Of a DNA stretch of 64,000 bases, positions 1 to 13,160 are shown piece after piece (the stretch's first letter is position 1; every line of letters starts with the position of its first letter). Position numbers and translations under genes: made by a program. The notes under the pieces are model-generated. The model searched no databases. It was not told where the DNA came from and worked only from the letters and a program-made list of their open reading frames with translations. This stretch comes from Sabethes cyaneus (taxonomy: Eukaryota > Arthropoda > Insecta > Diptera > Culicidae), in the NCBI RefSeq assembly GCF_943734655.1, contig NC_071355.1:195733939-195797938 (forward strand). Direction: 5' to 3'.

Positions 1-1182
1 CTGCCTGCATACAATGTGGCTTGTATTGGGCTCTCTGATGGTAACCGGAGCAGAAGCATAGAGACATAGACCTTCCAGGCAACCTTCCATCAGGCAAGAC
101 TGTGGTAGATGCTTCGTTCGTGCGCAATTATTTTCATGATGACTAATGCAAAAAATTAAACTTGGCGAAATCTGGTAATCACTTTAGTTATTTAATAGAC
201 ATTTTATTTTGTAATCTATACAATCACACAAAATAAACCCAAATATGCTTGTTAAGTTTTGCATTATTCTGCTTCAACCAAGTGAATCAACCGCGATAAG
301 TGAAAGGAACTTATTATTTCCTAATATTAGTGCAACACTTCAAACGCATCGTAAAGCAAAATGTCGTAAATTCCGTTAAGTTCGAACCATACTATAATTA
401 TCATACTGGATTTATCGACCGTTAAATATTTGTCAAAATGGCCCTTTGGTAAATCTAGTGTTGGGGCTCTTATACCGGGGCGCTTTACAGCCAATAAATT
501 TTTTGGTGTATGAAGCTCGTTTCTTTTCGATTTGCACCATAATGAGAGGAATTGCAAAAATGTACTGTAGAATGTTTGTAAATTTCAGTTCCAACATGCA
601 TACCTGAGGAAAAAATAATGATACACTGCATTTTTCCGCTCGACGTAAATGGGCAGCACTTTATCCGACGAGACAGTTTTCTCTATCTTACCGAAACTAT
701 TATGTTCGCTTCGTCCCAAATACTTCACATACCCGCTTAAAGCTAACTAGGTTTACTTTATCGATATTAAACGAGCAACAACCTGTTATTATCATCATTT
801 CGCAAAATTATTGTGCTGTTGGTTGAACAATATTAAACGCTGGATAAGAGTAATAAAGCGATTAAGCAACAAAAGAAACCGACTGCAAATCGTCGTACTT
901 AACTAACATATGTTATTGTGCTGTTATGGTTAGTAGTTAGTGTTGTTGTGATTTATGTTGAGCCCGTCTAGAACCAATTTGACTTGATTTGATTTTAGAA
1001 AATTTTTAAAATAGCTAGAAAGATATTTGTTACTTATGTCTTCTGCAAAAGATAATTAGTTTTCTTTAATGAATACACAAAATGACTATACTCTAAGCGG
1101 TTTTTATTGAAATTTCGTAACAATAATGAGACTTATTACTGCTGATAGTACAGTATTTTTTCTTTTCTTTAGTTTGGTGACA
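1..1182. other. AT-rich DNA without recognisable gene
   Basis: Only short reading frames occur here (the longest is 76 codons) and none resembles a known family. I see no RNA gene, tandem array or inverted repeat of note. Probably intergenic or intronic. Confidence 0.5.
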
Positions 1183-1184
1183 GG

Positions 1185-2050
1185 TAGGGTAAATTGCCAA
1201 TTGTTGCACAGCTAAGCAGGCGTCTACAGTCATTTGATTTTTTTGAACAAATGAAATCAAATTTTATTTGGCAAAGCCGCTTACTATGCCGATAAACTAA
1301 TATAAAATAGGTTTCCATAGCTATTTGTGTGGAAATCCTTACATAAATATTGTAAAATGCATTTTTTTGCATAGCAACTCTGCACCCAATTATTGCACAC
1401 CAAAATAATCCTCAAATCTTATTATTGCACAGCTCAATTATTGCATAGCTTTTGTTTCAATTTTTGCTCATTATTACATTGACATTATTTTTTTTTGTTA
1501 GGGGGGACTTAGACTACTTTGTCCATTGAATTGAACTTTTGTAGTAACATTGGCATTATAGCTAAGTTGATTTATTTGTGAACAAAACCACTTACATATA
1601 CATGCTTTAGGTTTACCTTAGCTTCCATTAAGACCTGGAAACCTCATCATAAACGGTGAAAACGGAAAAAATCGCGATACGGAAAACTACGGCTCCCATC
1701 GCATGCGTTGATAAACAAAAAGCAATACCGCGGAAAAGGGAACTGTCAAATCGGTGTTGCAGAAAAAATCGGTTAGGACAAGCAAAACAGGTGTGCACAA
1801 TAAAATTGGAAGGAGTGTCGTTACTTGTTCCAATTATTGAACTTACAAGTAACAAATTTATCAGCAATTTGAGTAAAGGCCCAATTTTATTCATTTATTG
1901 AGCATAGTAAGTTTCTATCAATACTACGAAACCCATGGAACATGTTTATTTGCATCTAACATTGCATTGCATTGTCGATGAAAGCTTATTTTGTAAATCA
2001 ACTTTCTTAATAATTTTGACAAGAAAATCGTTTGGTGAAAGCGAAATTAG
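1185..2050. repeat. TIR element A, copy 1 (5' part)
   Basis: The sequence beginning AGGGTAAATTGCCAATTG recurs at 20,253 and the two copies align, with divergence, over most of their length. Shared landmarks are the run TTGTTGCACAGC, the segment around 1260-1330 and the segment around 1615-2048 (CGCGATACGGAAAACTACGG and onward). Copy 1 stops at about 2050, where a reverse-transcriptase remnant begins. I cannot find the right end of the element downstream of that remnant. No transposase is visible, so it looks non-autonomous. The terminal inverted repeat is seen only in copy 2. Confidence 0.6.
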
Positions 2051-4240
2051 GCTGCTGAACTGTCGGAAGAGGACGAGCTGGGGGAAACGCCTTTCGAGGA
2101 CTGTTGGGACACCATCGAAACAGTCGTCAGCAGTGTAGCGGAGAGCTTCATCCTGGTTTGACGATGAATGATAGGAGGGTGATGGATGAGGAGAGCGTTG
2201 CGCGAGCGGCCAGGAAACGCAATGCCAAACGTCAGAACGTCGAAAGACACAAACAGAAGAAAATGCAGTGAAACCAAATCTTCCGGAAGAAAAAGCACTA
2301 CATGGAAGAGCAGGAATATGCAGAGTTGGAGCAGCTGCATCGTTCTCAGGAAACGCAAAAGTTCTACCAGAAACTGAGTGGATCCCGCAAAGGCTTTGTA
2401 CAGCGACCCGAAATGTGTCGGGATAAGAATGGCAGTATTCTGACGGAAGACCATGACGTGAGCGTAGCACTTAGATGAACACCAGAATGACGCCCAGGCG
2501 GAGAACTATGGCGGCAGGGAAAGCGATTTCGACGGTGTAACAAACGGGGAAGAGGTGCCAGCCCCAACGTTAGACGAAGTTAAGAAGACCATCATGCAGT
2601 TAAAGAACAATAAATCAGCTTGGAAAGATGGAATCGGTGCGGAGCTTATTAAAATGGGACCATAAAAGCTGGCTGTTTGTATGCACCGGGTAATTGTTAG
2701 AATTTAGGATACGGAACCGTCCAGTTAGCTTCGAGGTACGATGCTGGTCTAACAAGTCAGTCATGCTAGATAGAGTCAGTAGGATCTTTGCACTGGCCCC
2801 GTAATTTTCTTGTAGTCTAACAGCCGGCTGCGAAGTCTATCGATAAAGAAGGGTAATGTCTAAAGACGGTATAAACCCAAGACTTTGCTTTTTTGGGGTA
2901 CGGAACAGCTACCGGAGGAGTGGAAAGATGGGGTTATCTACCCGAAAAAGGGCGACAAGTTGGACTGTGAAATCTATCGAGCGATCACCGTTCCCAATGC
3001 AGCCTACAAAGTGCTGTCCCAAATCATTTTCCGCCGACTATCACTAATTGCGAACATATTTGTGGGAACTTGTCAAGCCGGTCGTCGAAGGTCGATCTAC
3101 AACGGATCAAATATTTACACTGCGGCTGATTCTCCAAAAGGGCCGTGAATACAGAGTTCCCACTCACAATTTGCTCGTTGACTTCGAAGCTGCATATGAT
3201 ACCATCGACCGGAAAGAGCTATGGAAAATCATGGACGAGAACAGCTTCCCCAGGAAGCTCATCAAACGGATTCAATCTACGATGGATCGATTACTGGTAC
3301 ACAGTGCTATTTTCGGATTTTGGGTGGATTGTCAAGTTCATTCCTAGCACACAGAGGTCTTCGTCAAGGCGATGGTCTTTCATGCCTGCTATTTAACATA
3401 TCGTATATCAACACGCGGGGTACGGTCTTCAACAAATCTAATCAATTCGTCTGCTTTGCCGATGACATCGATATTATCAGCAGAACCTCTGTGGCTGAAC
3501 CAGTACACCAGATTAAAGCGCGAAGCAGAAAAGATTGGTTTAAAGGTAATACGTCTAGAACCAAATACATGCTGGTCAGCGGAACCGAGCACCGCTTGGG
3601 TAGTAGTAGTAGTATAACGATCGACGGCAATGAGTTTGAGGTAGTTGACGAATTTGTCTACTTTAGCTCACTGTTAACGGCGGACAATGATACCAACCGT
3701 GAGATTCGGATGCGTATTATCATCGGAAGTCGTGCTTACTATGAGCTTCACAAGCAATTGCGGTCGAGCAGACTAAGGCCCTGTACAAAGTGTTCTCTGT
3801 ACCTGTTCTCTACGGGCATGAAACATGTACAATGCTTAAGGACTACCTGCGAGTGTACGCAGTTTTCGAAAGACGAGTGCTAAGAACGATCTTCAGCGGC
3901 GTACAAGAGAACGGAGTATGAAGCCGGAAGATGAACCATGCACTCGTACAGCTGCATGGCGAAACCACTAAAAGGTGGCTAATGCCGGACGAATACGATT
4001 GGCAAGGCATGTTGTAAGAATGCCGGACAACTACCCTGCAAAGATGGCGTTTGCCTCAAATCCGGTAGTAACAAGATGGTTAGACCTACGCAGCGAGCAA
4101 GATGGTTAGACCAGGTGGAACGAGATCTGGCGGAAAGTGTTCGGTGTCCGAGGAATTGAAGAGCGGTAGCCTGCAACCGAGTTAACTGGGGAACCTTGTT
4201 CAACAGGCTTTGTCTTAGGACGGCAAGCCACTTAAGTGAG
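2050..4240 (+). pseudogene. RTE-like non-LTR retrotransposon remnant (reverse transcriptase)
   Basis: Frameshifted fragments of a non-LTR reverse transcriptase run in order along the plus strand. Near 2275-2455 lies the linker before the polymerase (KFYQKLSGSRKGF, MCRDKNGSILTEDHD). Near 2570-2690 is APTLDEVKKTIMQLKNNKSAW. After 2890 come WGTEQLPEEWKDGVIYPKKGD, then LLVDFEAAYDTIDRKELWKI at 3165-3230 and the catalytic FADDIDIISR at 3455-3485. The C-terminal region (EFVYFSSLLTADNDTNREIR) lies at 3645-3710 and the 3' end near 4100-4230 (ARWLDQVERDL). The endonuclease half is absent, as expected of a 5'-truncated insertion. Stops and frame changes show it is dead. A SINE interrupts it at 2717-2891. 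The RTE-like clade is inferred from these motifs; a tree would be needed to settle it. Confidence 0.85.
2717..2891 (+). mobile_element. tRNA-derived SINE inserted in the RTE-like remnant
   Basis: The insert begins CCAGTTAGCTTCGAGG, a tRNA-like A-box region, and ends with AAGACTTTGCTTTTTT. It splits the reverse-transcriptase frame. The flanks TTTAGGATACGGAAC (left) and TTTGGGGTACGGAAC (right) are a slightly diverged target-site duplication of about 15 bp, and removing the insert restores the retroposon reading WGTEQLPEEW. The same family occurs at 23,036-23,239 (minus) and 59,282-59,437 (plus). Confidence 0.8.
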
Positions 4241-4529
4241 TCAGTAAGTTCAATTTCAAGTCCAATATATATCGTACTAAAATGTTGCAAACTTCGTATT
4301 GCCTCAAATTACACTGCGCTGTACATAAATTGTAAGCCTCAGTTGAGCTTTGTCAGGATTTACAGTTTCGCAAGTTTTTAAGGAGTTCAACCAACCAGAT
4401 TTTCACAAAACGTTTGTTTTGAACCATGATAAATTTGGTAATTATTGCGCTCTACCGAAATCCTAAAATTATTTGCCGATTGGAACATGGTTATGAAATG
4501 GGAAGACAAACGAGAAAGCACCAATATAG

Positions 4530-5170
4530 CTTTTGCCAGCCCAAGCTCCTACCTAGCGTCTCCACGCGGCCATACCCGGTAATACTCTATTGAGTAGCTA
4601 AGCTAGGGGGTGCGATGCTGCGTGGTTCCCAGATGCCAGACCTCAAAACTAAGATTTTGCGCAGACGGCTGAGTCTCCCGGCCATGGTAGCAGGTAAGTC
4701 TAGTATGTTATTTTAATTATTTGTTTCGTTTTAGCTCATCAAGCACCTCCTACTGTACAATTAAAACTTTGGCCGTAACAAGTATAAATAATACACATGG
4801 ATATCATGGATATGGAAAAATTTTATTTAATTATTGGATATTAGATGCACTGATGGAAATTCAAATGACGCAATTGTATTTCACGCGACGGATTGCTGGT
4901 GAGATTGTTCTATTTTTGCATATATATACTCAATATATACTATGTACAGTTTATTATTGAATAAATCTTCCTTATGAAACTTATTGTTTGCCTTGCCGTA
5001 CTAACATGATATACTCTGTTTTCCTGTAAGATCTATGAAGGTAGTATGGGTTCCCTGCACTTTCAAAAGTAGATGCTACACTAACATTCCTACCCACTTC
5101 CCCTGCGGTTGTTCGGACGTAGCCGATGCGATTATATAGCCACCTACGATGTGTGCAGCTGCAGCCACAT
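4530..5170. repeat. Dispersed repeat, probably untranslated part of a non-LTR element
   Basis: Two blocks match 20,488-21,000. The first is the start (AGCTCCTACCTAGCGTCTCC, and AGCAGCTAAGCTAGG-like motifs near 4600). The second lies near 5090-5130 (CTAACATTCCTACCCACTTC against CTAATATTCCTTTCCCATCC). It is not coding. Family membership is inferred from composition and from the shared order of the blocks. Confidence 0.45.
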
Positions 5171-8100
5171 ATGCTAATGCTAATGCTAATTGGAACATGT
5201 CGGTAGAAATGTTGATTTCCACCAATTTACCCAATATCCGACAGTAAGACAACATCTTATGTGAGGGTACGCCAGTGCCCATCCTTTTCAATGTTTAGAT
5301 TCTCCTACGATGCTTATCAAAAGGGTGTTATTCAGCAGGATCAATACGATAGCAAATCATTATCTAAAACTATTAGATCTTTATTAAATCATTGATCAAA
5401 TCATAAAAGAAATATGTTTTGTCGACTATGAATAACCAACAAATGAATCAAGTGTTAAGGATGCAAAGAAAAATATTCCTCTATTGCAGAGTACTTAGAG
5501 CAGTATGCGTCAATATTTTCCCACAATGATATTCTTCCCTTATCACACGACCTTCTCTTAGATTCTCAACTTTCGTAAATTCACAACGAACGGGATCTCG
5601 AATTACATTATGCGGTAAAATATTGTTATGCATTGGTTGATTTGTTGCAGCAAAAAAAGCTCATACTGTACACGCAAAAAGTGTTCATACTCTTCGTAAT
5701 AGTTCTAAGATATTTTTATCTACTAGCAAAAATAGTGTATCCAGAGTTTGTGATAATAAGCTCACTGCTGCTCAGATGTGACTAATGAACACAGTTCCAG
5801 CTTATTGTGTATACAGTCTCGTTTTTCCCGTGAACGTTATCCGACGAGTTACGCAAACAGTTACAAGGAAAACGACGGAGGCCAACTGTTGTGTGGGCAA
5901 AGCATCCAACCACAACAACATCAACGAAATAAGTAGCAACAACGGCAATCATCGAGCCGTAAAGCTTGCTATAGGATTTCAGAACGGGATGATATATGCA
6001 CATAAATATATTTACCGGTAATTTCTAAGCCAACATTCACAGAGTTCAGCATTTCTACGCTCTTACTGTTATGACGAGAAGGCCGGCTAAAAGGCGAAGC
6101 CAAACATTTCGAATGCATTCATCCAGTCAGTGTTAGATTGAATTTCCTGTGTTCTATCGGTAATTCTATTGATGAATGGCTTGTCTTATCAAAATGATGA
6201 ACGCAGTGAATATTGAAATTTAAACAAATCTTCTTTAGATTTGAATTTAAATTTGTCTGGACGCTGCGTGAGAGAGGATAATCATGCATGAACGTATGCA
6301 AAAACAAGCAGCACAATAAACCGGATAATCTGTGGCTTTGAATTGAACAATCGTACATATGAGGAACTGAGTATTTCTATAGAAATTCAAATCACCTTCT
6401 GGTTCCGCGGATAGTGTAATATCTCATTTTCCACCTGCTCACCACTACTAACAAGTAAAATTATCTCATCATCAGCTTGAAATATACAGGTAATTGAAAA
6501 GAAAAAGCTATATCATTCATACCCAACATGTTTAATTGATCGTCAGATCCTCTAGGGAAAGTTTGCCAAACACAAACACTGTTTCCCCGTTCAGGTTCCC
6601 AGCCATCATCATGCCGGCATCGTCGGCCCCATTATTCTAATACTCTCATCGAAGCCCCGGCAGCATTCTACACAAATGATAATCAAATATCTACAAACCG
6701 CCAAAAGAAACGCGAATCCATGGAGTTACATTAACACAAAAAACATCCGCCAAGGTCGGTCACTTTTCGCAGTTCTGCTTTGTAACAGTGCGAAGACTGG
6801 TCCACCATTGAAACCGGACCCGGCTTTGGAGCTATAACGTTTCCCAAATTGAAAAGAGAATTCCAAGACCACGACCGACGAGACGACGAAATGGAGAGAC
6901 TGCCCGCTGACAGCTGCGATTTGGCCCATTCACCTGAAGCAGCACGTGTCAAAGGCAGCCCCGATAAAAGAGTGCAGAATTTACCCGGTTTTATTAGAAT
7001 TTAAAATAAGTAGGTACCCCTCCTGTCTGAGCTAAAAGAGCTCGTGCAAGCAGAGAAAACAAGGGCAGCCATTGAAAGTAGCTGGACAACTTTCGAAATG
7101 AAAAATAAGGGTTTCCATACAGTGACCACGCATATAGGAGAGCTTGGTAACGCGAAAATAAAACATCTGTCAGCGTCAGCGGTTTCACTTTGCACGTAAG
7201 CAGCGCATTATTTAGCGCTGCGGCGGCGGAGAGCTGCATGTTAAAGCGACCCCTATGTATGTAGGCTGATAGGTATATCAAAACACGGCCTGGCCGATGC
7301 GACGACGCGACGACTCGGCGGCACTTCTATGTGTGGGCTCTGCACAACAACGCAACGCCATAACCGACGACGATTGGACACGGAAGGGGAGAAATTGTGC
7401 TACTGTGGCGACGAAACGAATAAACAAAATAAGCTAATGTAGGTACAATCAAACATTTTTTTCCTGGGGGGAGGCGAAACTTTTTTTGTTTGTTTAATGT
7501 CGCATCAAACAAATTTGCTTTAATTTTGCCCAAAAAATTCTCGTTTTTCATCAGCATTGCGTTCAAAATTTGTGTTTGGGGTGTAAAACCGGTTAATCAG
7601 AGTTACCTATTTTTATCAGCTGAAAATAAATGAGCTAAAAATGTAGTATTTTGTTTATATTTTTTGATTGTTTTAATAAGAACATTGTCTTGAATCACTC
7701 AACCATAGATGTAATTCATACAAATACTGATTTTCCGACAAGAAAAACGATGAAAATTTTTGTGAAAAAAGTTACATTTTTTCAGCTGCTGAAGAGAATT
7801 ACCACCTCGCTACTTTAAGCACTGATTACAACATTTATAAAAGTCAAGTACTCAATTTTCACATGTCGTATTGTAGAAAACATGTGAGCTCTTGCGTCAT
7901 TTGACGTCATGATGGCAAGCTTATAATAGTCATAATTTGGGACAAGTTTTCAATACATTCTCGTTTTAACTGGCTGTCTGTCTATTGATAGTAGAACAGA
8001 TTTTGTAATCTTTCCAACGTTTCAACTGTGTATTTCAGTCTTCTTCAGGGATTGCTACAAAGTTTTACATGTTAGGTCTATCGTAAAATGTTTCTGAAAT

Positions 8101-8540
8101 AATTCACAAACTACGTACGTATAAACGTACAATACTGTCTGCTCTTTGTCAAGTGTCTGTGTCTCGTAGAAATTACTTGTCGTTAAAATAATTTTTGTCG
8201 CACATCTGTTTTGTATAGGGATGGATTTAAAGCTGTTGTCTGTCGTAAAATTTGATTTAAAAACCTGTTATTTTGTCTAATTAACTGGATCATTGCACCC
8301 GTTTTTCCTGTATTTACACTGACGGCCTTACGTCCACTAACTGTATTGTATGTTTTATGTTTCCTATTCTAGGTTAACTGATATGGGTACGGGTATTGGT
8401 AGGTTTAGGCTGGCTAACAATCCTGCATATGTGTGATTAAGACCATCTACATCATTTCGCTTGTTGTGCGATCGCAGCTTCAAAAAATCCACACTACCGA
8501 TATTAGAAATGTGCCACATTTCAAACACTAGCAATTCTAT
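5171..8540. other. No gene recognised
   Basis: Only short frames are present. About 6,590-7,420 is richer in GC and CpG than the surroundings and could include a promoter or untranslated exon of a gene whose body lies outside the window, but nothing decides this. Near 8,020-8,060 a CAGTCTTCTTCAGGGATTGC stretch looks like mobile-element sequence. I see no RNA gene. Confidence 0.4.
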
Positions 8541-9022
8541 CAATTGTTGCCGGCGACCTGCCGTCTGAAGCGCTGGCCACTGCGAGGGGGCAGTCCCCCG
8601 TAGAGATCACCTTTATCTAGGTTTATTCATTTTCCTAGATCTACTGACCTCTATTGGGTCAGTCCTGCGAAATGGTACTTTCTACGAAAAGATTTTCCGT
8701 GAAATGGTACATCCCGCGTAAGGTTTTAGGCGAAATGATATTCTGCGAAACTCTATATTCCGCGTTATGGTCAACCGGGAATTGGTGTTCCCGAAAATGG
8801 TATTCGGCGAAATGGTTTAATATTTAATTGCTATCCGCTTTATTTTATCAGGGCAAGCAATGGGGGGAGTTGTTTTCTATTTTACTGTGAGGAAAATTTG
8901 TATATTAATCACCCATGAACTTGCAAAACTCGAGATTGTAAGAAAGGTCATCCGAGATTCAGGATTTATGTACAATACAGTTTAATTTGTGGCAAAACGA
9001 AGTTTGTCGGGTCAGCTAGTAT
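8541..9022 (+). mobile_element. 3' end of a non-LTR retrotransposon (CR1/L2-like tail)
   Basis: The block ends with GGCAAAACGAAGTTTGTCGG followed by GTCAGCTAGT, a 3' terminus I associate with CR1/L2-type elements of mosquitoes. Upstream it holds a GC-rich stretch (CGACCTGCCGTCTGAAGCGC) and the degenerate short tandem array at 8,667-8,815. No coding domain remains, so it is a strongly 5'-truncated copy. The clade call is from memory of such tails and is tentative. Confidence 0.5.
8667..8815 (+). repeat. Degenerate short tandem repeat
   Basis: A decayed array of units resembling CGAAATGGTATTC. Successive versions read GCGAAATGGTACTT, GTGAAATGGTACATCC, GCGAAATGATATTCTG, CGAAAATGGTATTCGG and CGAAATGGTTT. 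It lies inside the non-LTR 3' region. Confidence 0.65.
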
Positions 9023-10366
9023 TAGTATAAAATGCAATGTTTCGAAAGCAAAAAACCCGATTCGATTTGCCTTTTGCGTTAACGAAAAAAAAATATTTGA
9101 AAACAGGCGAAACATATGGTGTAAAAGGTACTATGCCCCCTTAATCTTTCTTAATACTGACAATAGAGGTTTTCCGTCAAATTTTTTTTCACAAAATGTT
9201 CGGTTGTGACTCTTAGAAATGATACTCATATAAAACTTTCTTTATTAAAGCCTCTAACTACTGTAAAAATGATAAACTGAAATACGTATTTTTCAACCCG
9301 TTACTTCTCGGATGTATAGCAAGCCTGTTTGTACCAGCGTCCTTTATTTTCACCACTTCTAAACCATTTGTGCCACTTTTTACTCTTGTGGCAAGCAACA
9401 CACGAAACGAAAAAGAAGGTAATCATTAGATTTTCTTTCGCTTTGTCCTTTTCACTAAACCGCTAATACACATATGTCAAAAACTGTTGTGCAATGCTAC
9501 CAGAATATCGGAAAATTTGGATACAGTGCAGCGGAACCGTTTTTTTCAAACTCAACATTCGTGATTTGGTGAAAAGAAACTCAACATTCTTGCAGTTTGC
9601 ATTGTTTAAAAAATCGTAGTAAATTCTAGAGTCAACGAAAAATATATATTAAAAAATATATTTTTGCACCATTGTCACTCGTATTGGGAGTACTTTTGAG
9701 AAAAAATAATTAAAAGAGGGGTATGATCTGACGGAAAAGCTCTATTCGACGACGCGTGACACCTTTTTGCGAGTGTCCGTCTTTCCCGCCCATGCGCGGA
9801 AACTCTGATTTATACATGATGTTTATAACATTAAAAAAAAGTATAAATTTTGGTAGAAATTTTCTAGCACATATTGTAACTATGTTAGATAGAGACTTAA
9901 TGGTTCAGTTTGTTAAAAAATTGTCATCAATAAAGTTATATTTGTGTAGATATTAAGTCTTAAACTTAAGGTGTCCGTCTTTACCGCCCTTCCCCTACGT
10001 TCTTCATTCCTGAGGTTCCTATGTGTTATAATCACCAATTTTCGTGCAAAAAACGGCTCGTACCCAAAGGTCAAGGTAAGTTCTTTACGATTCAGCTAAA
10101 AGTTGGTGGTTGCTTTCCTGTAAAAAATAGCACTTTTCAAAGTGCTCCATAATAGGGACTAAAACAATGTATTTTTACACAATTATGGATTGCTTTGATT
10201 TTTACAAATTCGAACAAATGATCACCTATTACAAACATTTTTAAGCAAGAACGTGAATCGGAACCCTTAACAGAAGTCCGAGTCTTTGGAAAATACTATT
10301 TCCGAAGCATGCAAGACTGGAAAGCTACGAAAGAAGGCAAAACGCTATGATGTTCCATATGCAACG
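9023..10366. other. AT-rich DNA without recognisable gene
   Basis: No frame of interest. The short palindrome-like run AAATATATATTAAAAAATAT near 9,643 is low-complexity. Confidence 0.45.
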
Positions 10367-10433
10367 GGTCTGTCATATCTTGGAGGATGCATAAGATAGC
10401 GATGCTTATGCATCCTCCAAGATATGACAGACC
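10367..10433. repeat. Perfect 29-bp inverted repeat (hairpin)
   Basis: Positions 10,367-10,395 (GGTCTGTCATATCTTGGAGG and nine more bases) are repeated exactly in inverse orientation at 10,405-10,433, with a 9-base spacer. No mismatch was found. It could be the collapsed ends of a MITE or a small fold-back; no similar copy was seen elsewhere in the window. Confidence 0.9.
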
Positions 10434-11241
10434 TTGACCCTTGACCTTACTGCGACCAAAAGAAAAAGCTAATTTCGAACAGTGGCCAGAGCCGGATTTT
10501 CGATAAGTGATGCTGATTTGACATACCCGGTGAAAGGCTATGCCGATTAAATTCATGAGACGCTTGATTTACCTACTTCTTTTCCAAGTCAGTACTACGA
10601 TTTAAATGTTAATTTTATCAAAAAAAACTTTACTTTATTAAAAAAAACCGATGCTCTGTTTCAGGCAAGAATTGGGCACGTCGTTTATTGCAACGACATC
10701 CTTAAGGGGACATAAACGGCTAAAATTTTTGATAAATTCATTATGTTTTTATTTCAGATTTTGATTCTGCAGTCTGTTCCGCTAATTTTGATACTAATTT
10801 TGAAACGATCCGACCACGGGAAGTGGCCAAAAAGCGATCATCAACATAAGCATTTCAATGCGGCGTGGAACAAGCTCGACAGAATAAAACGCCGCTCCTG
10901 AAAAACCACGATTTTCAAAATTTATGTACCTTTTTATCAGAAACTACACAACGTAATGGAAGAAACTTTTTTTTGCTTTGTTGGTAGAAGCTTGACAAAG
11001 ACTTTTAGAACTTTTGAGCTTTGTAAACGAAACACAACCAGAGAAAAACGAAAAAGAAGAAGTAAACATGGCCAAAAAATAAAATTTTGTCCTTTTGAAC
11101 AATAGTATGTAGTAGAATTGATCTTCTTAAAATCATGCATCTTCTTAAGTGATCCATAATTATGGGTAACTGTATGAGGTTCACAAAAATCATTAACGGA
11201 ACCAACGCTTATATATAGGAGGGGCTATACACACTTGAGAA

Positions 11242-11393
11242 ACTCGGCAAAATTTGCCGAGATTTGGACAGCCCAGCGTTCGGTAAAAATTTCGGTGGTG
11301 CATATCGACGTTTACGGACCTTTACTAACGATTGGTATCATAAATGTTTTACCGAACGCTCGGCTGTCCACATCTTAGCAAAATTTTGCCGAC
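11242..11393. mobile_element. Short fold-back MITE
   Basis: Arms of about 46 bp: the left is 11,242-11,288 (ACTCGGCAAAATTTGCCGAG, ending CAGCGTTCGGTAAAA) and the right is 11,347-11,392 in inverse orientation (ending CAAAATTTTGCCGAC). A few mismatches separate the arms and about 58 bp of unique DNA lies between. The flanks show no clear target duplication. Short length, long arms and no coding capacity fit a MITE. Confidence 0.7.
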
Positions 11394-13160
11394 TTCGGTG
11401 CTTTACGCCAGCCAGTAGTTTGCTGCACTTAATCCAGACCTGCAGACCAACCAATCTGGATGTTCTTCCGAATATCGCTTATAAAAAAATCAAAATCTTT
11501 GTCTCCACTCCACCCAAAGACTTTGAGTGCATTTGTAAACAATGTTGGTGGTGAAACATTGAAACAATCGTTTTCTATTTTAATTATTTGTTGAAGTGCA
11601 AAAATTCCTGGTAACGGTGCTGATATTTAATTGCCCTTAGCTAGATAACACGGCAAATGCTTTACTCAAATAGAGTTTTATGGAAGAGACAACTCATTTG
11701 CAGCACACTTCTATATGTTTTTTCCAAGCCGATTTCTTAACAACACCGGACGCAAACCCCGGCGAAAAAAGGTTGATTGCTGGTGACCACAAGGAGCTAT
11801 TGCTACATAATCGCATGATTCGAGCGAGCGTTCGCCATCCAACTTATTACCAACTTTGCACTGCACAGGAGATAGTAATTACCTACAACTAATGCAATTG
11901 TTCTCGGCTACAGGTGTGACGAAACTTACATTTGTCGGCAACTTGTGCAACTGCTTTGCTCCACTGCAACTGTGTCTTGTGCAACCGATCCAAAATGGAA
12001 CAATGTTTTACTTGCTTTACAAACTTCAGCTCGATAATATTGGGACTTTCGCCGGCTACCACGCAGTTGTGAAATTCGTTATCTTCGTTTCTTTTTTATC
12101 ATTCACTAGCCGCTATATTCGTGCACTTTTTCGATATCAACGAACTTAACACAAAAATAAAATACACCGATTATAGATAAAAAATGGCTTTACCTATATC
12201 GTTTATCGGTTTCGATCCAATCACACCCAACAAAGTACACGCAAATTGGAATAAGCAGATATTTTACCTGCCACGATTGCAGAGCGAACGGAAAACTATC
12301 GAACAACACTCACGTCATCACCGTCGACAACAAGAACGTTCTAAACGTAGGCCTCTATAAAGCCAAACGAAGAGAGCACGTAGGCAGAACAAACACGACT
12401 GTCCGCCCTGAGGACGACTACCAACTAACCGAACTGAAGTGACGTTCCAATGAAGTTACGCCGAAGGAAAAGCAAACGACCGGAAAAATTAAGCCAACAT
12501 ATATTTCTATGCAACAACGAAACGAACGAACCAACGAAACGCTGCTAAATGACTAATCGACAGAACAAAAACTTTTGCCTCTATACCATCATGATCATGA
12601 GCCAACCTCACTCACTCATATTGCTTCGATTGCTCCCCATTTTCGCGGCGCGTAGGTATATGTGTAGCGTCGCTTTTGTGCTACCAAGGTTGATTATGTT
12701 TTTCGCCATGGTCGGGAAATTTGATTAGTATTGATAAAGCTCAATAAAGTTTTGATAATTTTTTCATATTCGGTAAAATCTTAAAAATTACCACTGAATG
12801 GAACAAAATAGCTAATTGACGACTAGGTATGCTAGTGATAGTCAAGCCGGAAAAACCGGCTTCTCCAACAACCGCTTGATTTGCAATCGGTTGGGCGGAT
12901 TCGCTGTGGGTAGAATAAAATGTTGTTGGATATAAACATGATTGCTGTCCTTTTCGGTGTCGTTGTGATTAAATTGAGTAGTTAGCCGGCGTCAACAGTC
13001 GCCTATACGATGCACTTTGATTTGCAACTGAATCTTCATCGCGTTAGGGTGGCTATTAGAAAACATGAGTACGAAATCGGACGACTGATAATAGAATTGG
13101 CTTATTTTTCTTTTTTTTTTAATCGATGAATGGAATCTGAAAGATCAACTGACGCCGCAG
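11394..13160. other. No gene recognised; possible promoter-like stretch at 12,180-12,560
   Basis: The stretch at 12,180-12,560 is richer in GC and carries CTATAAAG near 12,353 followed by purine/CA-rich sequence resembling an insect 5' untranslated exon (many ACGAAC and CAACGA runs). No coding frame follows. This is weak and could be chance. The rest is AT-rich and featureless apart from a small palindrome AAGCCGGAAAAACCGGCTT at 12,845. Confidence 0.3.

Noticed and set aside
1946..2470. 174-codon minus-strand frame
   Set aside because: Runs across the junction of element A and the reverse-transcriptase remnant on the opposite strand; no protein similarity.
7900..7920. TGACGTCA, a possible CRE/ATF site
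   Set aside because: An 8-bp palindrome in 64 kb carries little weight without a nearby promoter.
11264..11554. 96-codon frame
   Set aside because: Mostly MITE arm sequence; no domain.
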